Source: Tannerella sp. (GTDB lineage Bacteria; Bacteroidota; Bacteroidia; Bacteroidales; Tannerellaceae). Taken from it: DNA of 7,477 bases. Where the stretch lies: positions 1 to 7,477 of the forward strand of contig JAISOP010000029.1 of assembly GCA_031275525.1 (NCBI GenBank). Reading direction: 5' to 3'. Each line of letters starts with the position of its first letter. Positions within the stretch are counted from its first letter, which is position 1. The position numbers and the translations under genes are program-made. A model generated the notes under the pieces. It did not search any database. It was not told the DNA's origin and saw nothing but the letters and a program-made list of their open reading frames with translations. Of this stretch, positions 5,981 through 7,477 are shown in pieces.

Positions 5981-6058
5981 CGTTAGAACACCTCTAACGC
6001 ATACGTTAGAACACCTCTAACGCATAGGTTAGAACACTTCTAACGCACGGGTTAGAAT
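5981..6058. repeat. Tandem array of 23-bp hairpin units (array 2), three and a partial fourth
   Basis: Copies lie at 5981-6003, 6004-6026 and 6027-6049, with a truncated fourth from 6050. Units 1 and 2 are identical: arms CGTTAGA and TCTAACG (perfect 7-bp complement), loop ACACC and spacer CATA. Unit 3 has GGTTAGA, loop ACACT and spacer CACG. Its first base no longer pairs with the last, but the loop change lets GTTAGAA pair with TTCTAAC around CAC. Arms can also pair across the 4-nt spacer. The array starts 37 bp after the stop of the barrel gene, between two convergent genes, so it would sit in that gene's 3' untranslated region. Confidence 0.95.
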
Positions 6059-6088
6059 TTCCCGGCTCGGGACGTTGCGGGAAGCGGG

Positions 6089-6107
6089 AAAGGCCGGTAT
6101 GCCGACC
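6089..6107 (-). terminator. Possible terminator after the glycosyltransferase gene
   Basis: On the minus strand GGTCGG and CCGGCC pair (six pairs, one G-U) around the loop CATA, followed by only TTT. It lies 7 bp past the stop codon. The short U-run makes it a weak candidate. Confidence 0.35.
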
Positions 6108-6113
6108 CTGTTC

Positions 6114-7139
6114 TTATGACTTTTCGATTTCCGCGAAGGTTTTTTCCCCTTTCAGGTAATAGGCCAGGAGGAGGTTTCGGGGCAGCATTTCAGGAATGGG
6201 ATCTACGCAAGTGCGTGCCAAATTCTCCCTGCGGACGGGCTGACAGGTCTTCTTCAGCTGTCGGAAGGCCTGCCTGGCGCGGAAGACCGCCCGTGCGTTA
6301 GCGAAATGGCCGGTCAGCAAAAAGCGTCCGGCCGCCAGGTAGTCCAGCCAGCGCCTGACCCGCATCACCCGCGGCAGGGCGCTGGGGGGCATATTTTTGT
6401 AAATCATCAGGAGGTTGTTGCGAAAATTGAGGAACGTTTTCCGGGGATTCTCGGCCTCCAGTGTGGCGCCTCCCACGTGATATACTACCGATTGGGGCGT
6501 ACAGCACAGCCGGTAGCCGCGTGCGCGTAGCCGCCAGCACAGGTCGATTTCTTCCTGGTGTGCAAAGAAAACGGCATCCAGTCCGCCTTCCCGCCGGTAG
6601 ATTTCCGTACGGATGAAAAAACAGGCTCCGCTGGCCCAGAAGATTTCCGCCGGCCGGTCGTACTGCCCGCAGTCTTTTTCCACATGGTGCAGTATCCGGC
6701 CGCGACAAAACGGATAGCCGTAGCGGTCGATAAATCCTCCGCAGGCGCCTGCATATTCGAAACGTTCCCGGTGTTTCCAGTTGCGTATCTTCGGCTGAAC
6801 GCCGGCTACGCCGGGATATTCGTCCAGCGTGCGGAGCGGCTCGTCCAACCAGTGCGGCGTCACCTCCACATCGCTGTTCAGCAGCACGGCGCAGGGCGTT
6901 TCAACGGCGGCCATGGCGCGGTTGTAGCCTTCGGCAAAACCATGATTCCGGTCGAACAGGAGTAGCCGTACCGACGGGAACTTTTCCCGGAGCATTTCTG
7001 CCGAGCCGTCCGTAGAGCCGTTGTCCGCCACCATGATCTCCGCCAGACTCTCCGGCGTGTGAGCCAGTACCGCCGGCAGGAATTGTTCCATCAATCTTTT
7101 CCCGTTCCAGTTCAGAATGACAACTGTGACTTTCTTCAT
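6114..7139 (-). CDS. Family 2 glycosyltransferase (GT-A fold)
   Basis: This 341-residue protein starts at ATG 7137-7139. It opens with VTVVILNWNG (4-13), the nucleotide-binding strand of GT2 enzymes, followed by VADNGSTDGS (37-46), HGFAEGYNRAM (66-76) and LLNSDVEV (86-93). NSD here takes the place of the metal-binding DxD, as is common in this subgroup. WASGACFFIRTE (168-179) and the acidic HQEEIDLCWRL (194-204) give the acceptor-side catalytic region, and YHVGG (220-224) follows. The C-terminal 100 residues are basic, with a hydrophobic stretch at 265-277 that could touch the membrane, but there is no clear transmembrane helix. It resembles the GT2 subfamily of cell-surface polysaccharide, O-antigen or rhamnan-type enzymes. 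Donor and acceptor sugars cannot be inferred. It is monocistronic here, with its own promoter box and no neighbouring polysaccharide genes in the window. Confidence 0.92.
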   Translation of the reverse strand: MKKVTVVILNWNGKRLMEQFLPAVLAHTPESLAEIMVADNGSTDGSAEMLREKFPSVRLLLFDRNHGFAEGYNRAMAAVETPCAVLLNSDVEVTPHWLDEPLRTLDEYPGVAGVQPKIRNWKHRERFEYAGACGGFIDRYGYPFCRGRILHHVEKDCGQYDRPAEIFWASGACFFIRTEIYRREGGLDAVFFAHQEEIDLCWRLRARGYRLCCTPQSVVYHVGGATLEAENPRKTFLNFRNNLLMIYKNMPPSALPRVMRVRRWLDYLAAGRFLLTGHFANARAVFRARQAFRQLKKTCQPVRRENLARTCVDPIPEMLPRNLLLAYYLKGEKTFAEIEKS

Positions 7140-7164
7140 TATATGAAAATTATTTCTTCCGCCG

Positions 7165-7172
7165 CAAAAGTA
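7165..7172 (-). promoter_or_regulatory. Putative -7 box of the glycosyltransferase gene
   Basis: On the minus strand this reads TACTTTTG, matching TAnnTTTG, 25 bp before the ATG. A TGTG at about 18 bp further upstream could serve as a degenerate -33 element. The region beyond is occupied by the heptamer repeats. Confidence 0.5.
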
Positions 7173-7204
7173 GACATATTATCCGGATTCCACACGGGAT
7201 GAGT

Positions 7205-7277
7205 GGTTAGCGGTTAGTGGTTAGTGGTTAGTGGTTAGTGGGGAATTGAGAATGGAGAATGGAGAATGGAGAATGAA
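7205..7277. repeat. Two abutting 7-bp minisatellites
   Basis: Five tandem copies of GGTTAGY run from 7205 to 7239 (the first ends in C, the rest in T). After GGG, copies of GAATGGA follow: a degenerate GAATTGA at 7243-7249, exact copies at 7250-7256, 7257-7263 and 7264-7270, and a degenerate GAATGAA at 7271-7277. Both blocks share the 7-bp period. Similar heptamer strings are common between genes in Bacteroidota. The last full copy supplies the ATG of the DUF4469 frame. Confidence 0.95.
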
Positions 7278-7477
7278 ATATTGGGCTACGGCCTGAAAAT
7301 CGAAAGCGACGCAGATCACGCAGCACAGGCCGGCGTCTTCCCGGTCAGCGCACAACAACAGGAAATACCCTTCAAGGCCGTTGCCCTCAACGAACCGCGC
7401 ACCCTCAAACTGATCTCCCCAGCCAATATCAGCGCCGGCGCCTATACGATACTGATACGTACGCAAAGCAGTGTGAA
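7266..7477 (+). CDS. DUF4469-type C-terminal domain of an HU-like DNA-binding protein; N-terminus missing, runs off right edge
   Basis: The frame is open from 7239 to the right edge, and its only ATG is at 7266. It reads MENEILGYGLKIESDADHAA, then VALNEPRTLKLISPANISAG and AYTILIRTQSSV. From memory of the family, the segments GYGLKIESDADHA, AVNEPRTLK and TLxIxTQSS belong to the Ig-like C-terminal DUF4469 domain of Bacteroidota proteins that start with an IHF/HU-like DNA-binding domain of about 120 residues. That domain is absent: immediately upstream are heptamer repeats, with an in-frame stop at 7236-7238. The gene is therefore either a 5'-truncated pseudogene or a stand-alone DUF4469 protein begun inside the repeat. 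The promoter is not evident. The domain assignment is fairly secure; whether the fragment is expressed cannot be judged, because the 3' end is outside the window. Confidence 0.6.
   Translation, partial: MENEILGYGLKIESDADHAAQAGVFPVSAQQQEIPFKAVALNEPRTLKLISPANISAGAYTILIRTQSSV

Noticed and set aside
5981..6058. CRISPR array or integron attachment site
   Set aside because: Units are contiguous, only 4 nt separate the inverted arms of adjacent copies, and there is no integrase or cas gene in the window.
7221..7466. Minus-strand frame of 81 codons at the right edge
   Set aside because: Its C-terminal part is just the translated heptamer repeats, and the opposite strand carries a recognisable DUF4469 segment.

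Overview
The window looks like Bacteroidota (Bacteroidales) chromosome of moderately high GC. Three things point there: promoter-like TAnnTTTG -7 boxes upstream of several genes, start codons mostly without a clear Shine-Dalgarno sequence, and families typical of the group (paired DUF1080 lipoproteins, a PorT-type outer-membrane barrel, a DUF4469 domain, 7-bp intergenic minisatellites). The genus cannot be fixed from this sequence alone.

Layout, left to right. Positions 1-617 (minus) hold the N-terminal part of an AAA-like ATPase that runs off the left edge. Positions 643-2019 (minus) encode a lipoprotein with two DUF1080 (3-keto-disaccharide hydrolase) domains. A repeat-filled 358-bp gap follows. 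Then comes a two-gene minus-strand operon: a secreted ADP-ribosylglycohydrolase-family lipoprotein (3366-4922), followed after 10 bp by a secreted nucleoside-hydrolase-family lipoprotein (2378-3355). A 367-bp gap carries the promoter of this operon and, in the other direction, leads to a small, more AT-rich outer-membrane beta-barrel gene (5290-5943, plus). It converges on a family 2 glycosyltransferase (6114-7139, minus). At the right edge, a block of 7-bp repeats abuts the C-terminal DUF4469 domain of an HU-like DNA-binding protein whose N-terminal DNA-binding half is absent (7266-7477, plus, partial).

Functional reading. The three lipoproteins are all exported and all belong to families that break glycosidic bonds by non-classical chemistry: N-glycosides or ADP-ribose-type bonds, and 3-keto-glycosides. 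They may form a small extracytoplasmic set acting on nucleoside-like or modified glycosides. No SusC/SusD transporter, sensor or classical glycoside hydrolase is present in the window, so the substrate is open. Both the ADP-ribosylglycohydrolase-like and the nucleoside-hydrolase-like proteins keep most metal-binding acidic residues but differ from the textbook motifs at neighbouring positions.

The most unusual non-coding signal is a pair of tandem hairpin arrays (2141-2232 and 5981-6058). Both have an exact 23-bp period, 7-bp inverted arms and an ACACC loop core when read on the sense strand of the gene just upstream. The stems differ between the arrays, but each remains self-complementary.
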